Part shown: positions 6,569 to 7,146 of the stretch, piece by piece
Layout of the letters: each line of letters begins with the position of its first letter
Numbering within the stretch: the stretch's first letter is position 1
Source of the DNA: Actinomycetes bacterium
GTDB lineage: Bacteria; Actinomycetota; Actinomycetes; Propionibacteriales; Nocardioidaceae
Length of the DNA: 7,146 nt
Reading direction: 5' to 3'
Assembly: GCA_023417775.1 (NCBI GenBank)
Contig: JAEZEJ010000045.1
Location: forward strand, 1-7,146
Made by a program: the position numbers and the translations under genes
Notes under the pieces: generated by a model
The model's database searches: none
The model's input: only the letters and a program-made list of their open reading frames with translations
Told to the model about the DNA's origin: nothing

Positions 6569-6589
6569 GTTGGGCAGGATCAGCCCAAC
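6569..6589 (+). promoter_or_regulatory. Hairpin abutting the ribosome binding site of the RusA-like gene
   Basis: GTTGGGC (6569-6575) and GCCCAAC (6583-6589) pair perfectly around a 7-nt loop. The stem ends one base before AGGAGG (6591-6596), so it could affect ribosome access, or could be the end of an upstream terminator. The rest of 6388-6603 contains no gene that I can support. Confidence 0.35.
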
Positions 6590-6603
6590 GAGGAGGTGCC
6601 GTC

Positions 6604-7035
6604 GTGCAGGACACCCGCGCTCTCGCCCTGACGTTCGAGGTGAGCGGCCTGCCCCCGGTCAAGACCGAGGCCCTGTCCATCTTCGCCGCCGGGCACCGGC
6701 AGGCGACGAGGGTCCGCGCCCTGCTTCAGGCCGCCTGCACGGCGGCCCAGCGCACCGGGTGGACCCCGCTGACCGGGCCGGTCGAGGTGGAACTGACCCT
6801 GCGCTGTCCGCCCGGGCACCGCACCTCCGACGCCAGCACCCTGCTGGGCGGGGTGTGCGCGGTGCTCCAGGACAAGAAGCGGGTGTCCAGCATCGGTCTC
6901 GCCCACCTCGGCGTGCTCGTCGACGTCGCGCTCTGGGCCGACGACCGGCAGATCCGCCGGCTGTCGTACGTCGAACAGCCGGCGGAGGAGTTCTCATATC
7001 TGGTCCGGGTGTCGGCCGTACCGACGATGGTTTGA
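6604..7035 (+). CDS. RusA-like nuclease-fold hypothetical protein
   Basis: This is a complete 143-aa protein. The GTG start is chosen because AGGAGG (6591-6596) lies 7 nt upstream; an in-frame ATG at 6532 lacks such a site. The layout resembles RusA-type Holliday-junction resolvases: an N-terminal strand LTFEVSGLPPVK (9-20), a helix, then GPVEVELTL (58-66). Next come SDASTLLGGVCAVLQDK (75-91) and, near the C-terminus, VALWADDRQIRRLSYVEQ (108-125). The W-x-DDRQI block is typical of the family and carries an expected metal-binding Asp (113/114). RusA enzymes normally have D-x-D-N at the other acidic site; here Asp76 is followed by Ala-Ser-Thr, so activity is uncertain. RusA genes are common in prophages and mobile elements. 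All six Asp codons are GAC, unlike the genes left of the poly-G run. The fold is inferred by motif memory only. Confidence 0.6.
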   Translation: MQDTRALALTFEVSGLPPVKTEALSIFAAGHRQATRVRALLQAACTAAQRTGWTPLTGPVEVELTLRCPPGHRTSDASTLLGGVCAVLQDKKRVSSIGLAHLGVLVDVALWADDRQIRRLSYVEQPAEEFSYLVRVSAVPTMV

Positions 7036-7082
7036 CCGCCGTTCGCGGTGGGGTACCGCGCACGCCGACGAAGGGAGCGCCG

Positions 7083-7146
7083 ATGTCGGAGCCACATGTC
7101 ACGCTCGACCCGAGCGGGCTTGACCCTGTGCAGCAGAAGCTGCGTG
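7083..7146 (+). CDS. Unrecognised protein, first 21 codons (cut by window edge)
   Basis: An ATG at 7083 is preceded 5 nt upstream by AAGGGAG (7071-7077). The start of the protein reads MSEPHVTLDPSGLDPVQQKL and is hydrophilic, with no signal peptide or membrane segment. It lies 47 nt after the RusA-like stop on the same strand and may share its operon. Too little is visible to assign a family. Confidence 0.6.
   Translation, partial: MSEPHVTLDPSGLDPVQQKLR

Noticed and set aside
6456..6680. Minus-strand frame ending in GVGRRRIDFDGDALAAEQV
   Set aside because: The last 20-25 residues look somewhat protein-like, but the frame runs through the RusA-like start and ribosome binding site and has no start signal. 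At most it is the end of a broken gene.

Overview
The window is high-GC, densely packed DNA of actinobacterial type. Signs of this are strong GC bias at third codon positions, purine-rich Shine-Dalgarno sites 5-7 nt before the starts, one GTG-started secreted protein, terminator-like hairpins without U-tracts, and a disulfide-stress sigma-factor promoter of the SigR/SigH type. I cannot name the genus. A member of the Micrococcales or a related order would fit, but that is inference.

Left part (1-6325), left to right: the 5' end of a thioredoxin gene (minus strand) behind a near-perfect SigR/SigH-type promoter; a divergent lipoprotein of the PQQ-dependent sugar dehydrogenase family; a 40-bp near-perfect palindrome and a 16-bp-stem terminator; a cold-shock protein gene (minus) with what looks like a long leader; a 411-bp intergenic region holding candidate regulatory elements; a 796-aa secreted M6 metalloprotease of the immune inhibitor A type (plus); a bidirectional terminator; and a minus-strand operon in which a MarR-type regulator overlaps and precedes a 12-helix MFS exporter. 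These are mostly independent housekeeping, stress and secretion genes. Only marR-MFS looks like a functional unit: a ligand-sensing repressor controlling its adjacent drug-type efflux pump.

At 6326-6387 there is a run of 17 G, then CGC, then 42 G. The marR reading frame enters it and loses its N-terminal part, which becomes polyproline. This looks like a false join made through low-quality poly-G sequence, so the 6388-7146 segment should not be assumed to come from the same locus or the same organism.

Right part (6388-7146): a short non-coding stretch, a 143-aa protein resembling the RusA-like nuclease fold, and the first 21 codons of an unrecognised gene. Its codon use differs from the left part: all six Asp codons of the RusA-like gene are GAC, while the left genes mix GAT and GAC.

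I did not find a convincing new multi-gene system. The items most worth following up are the poly-G junction, the SigR-type promoter, the 40-bp palindrome, the 11-bp-phased GTTCAC repeat, and the RusA-like protein with a non-canonical active-site motif.
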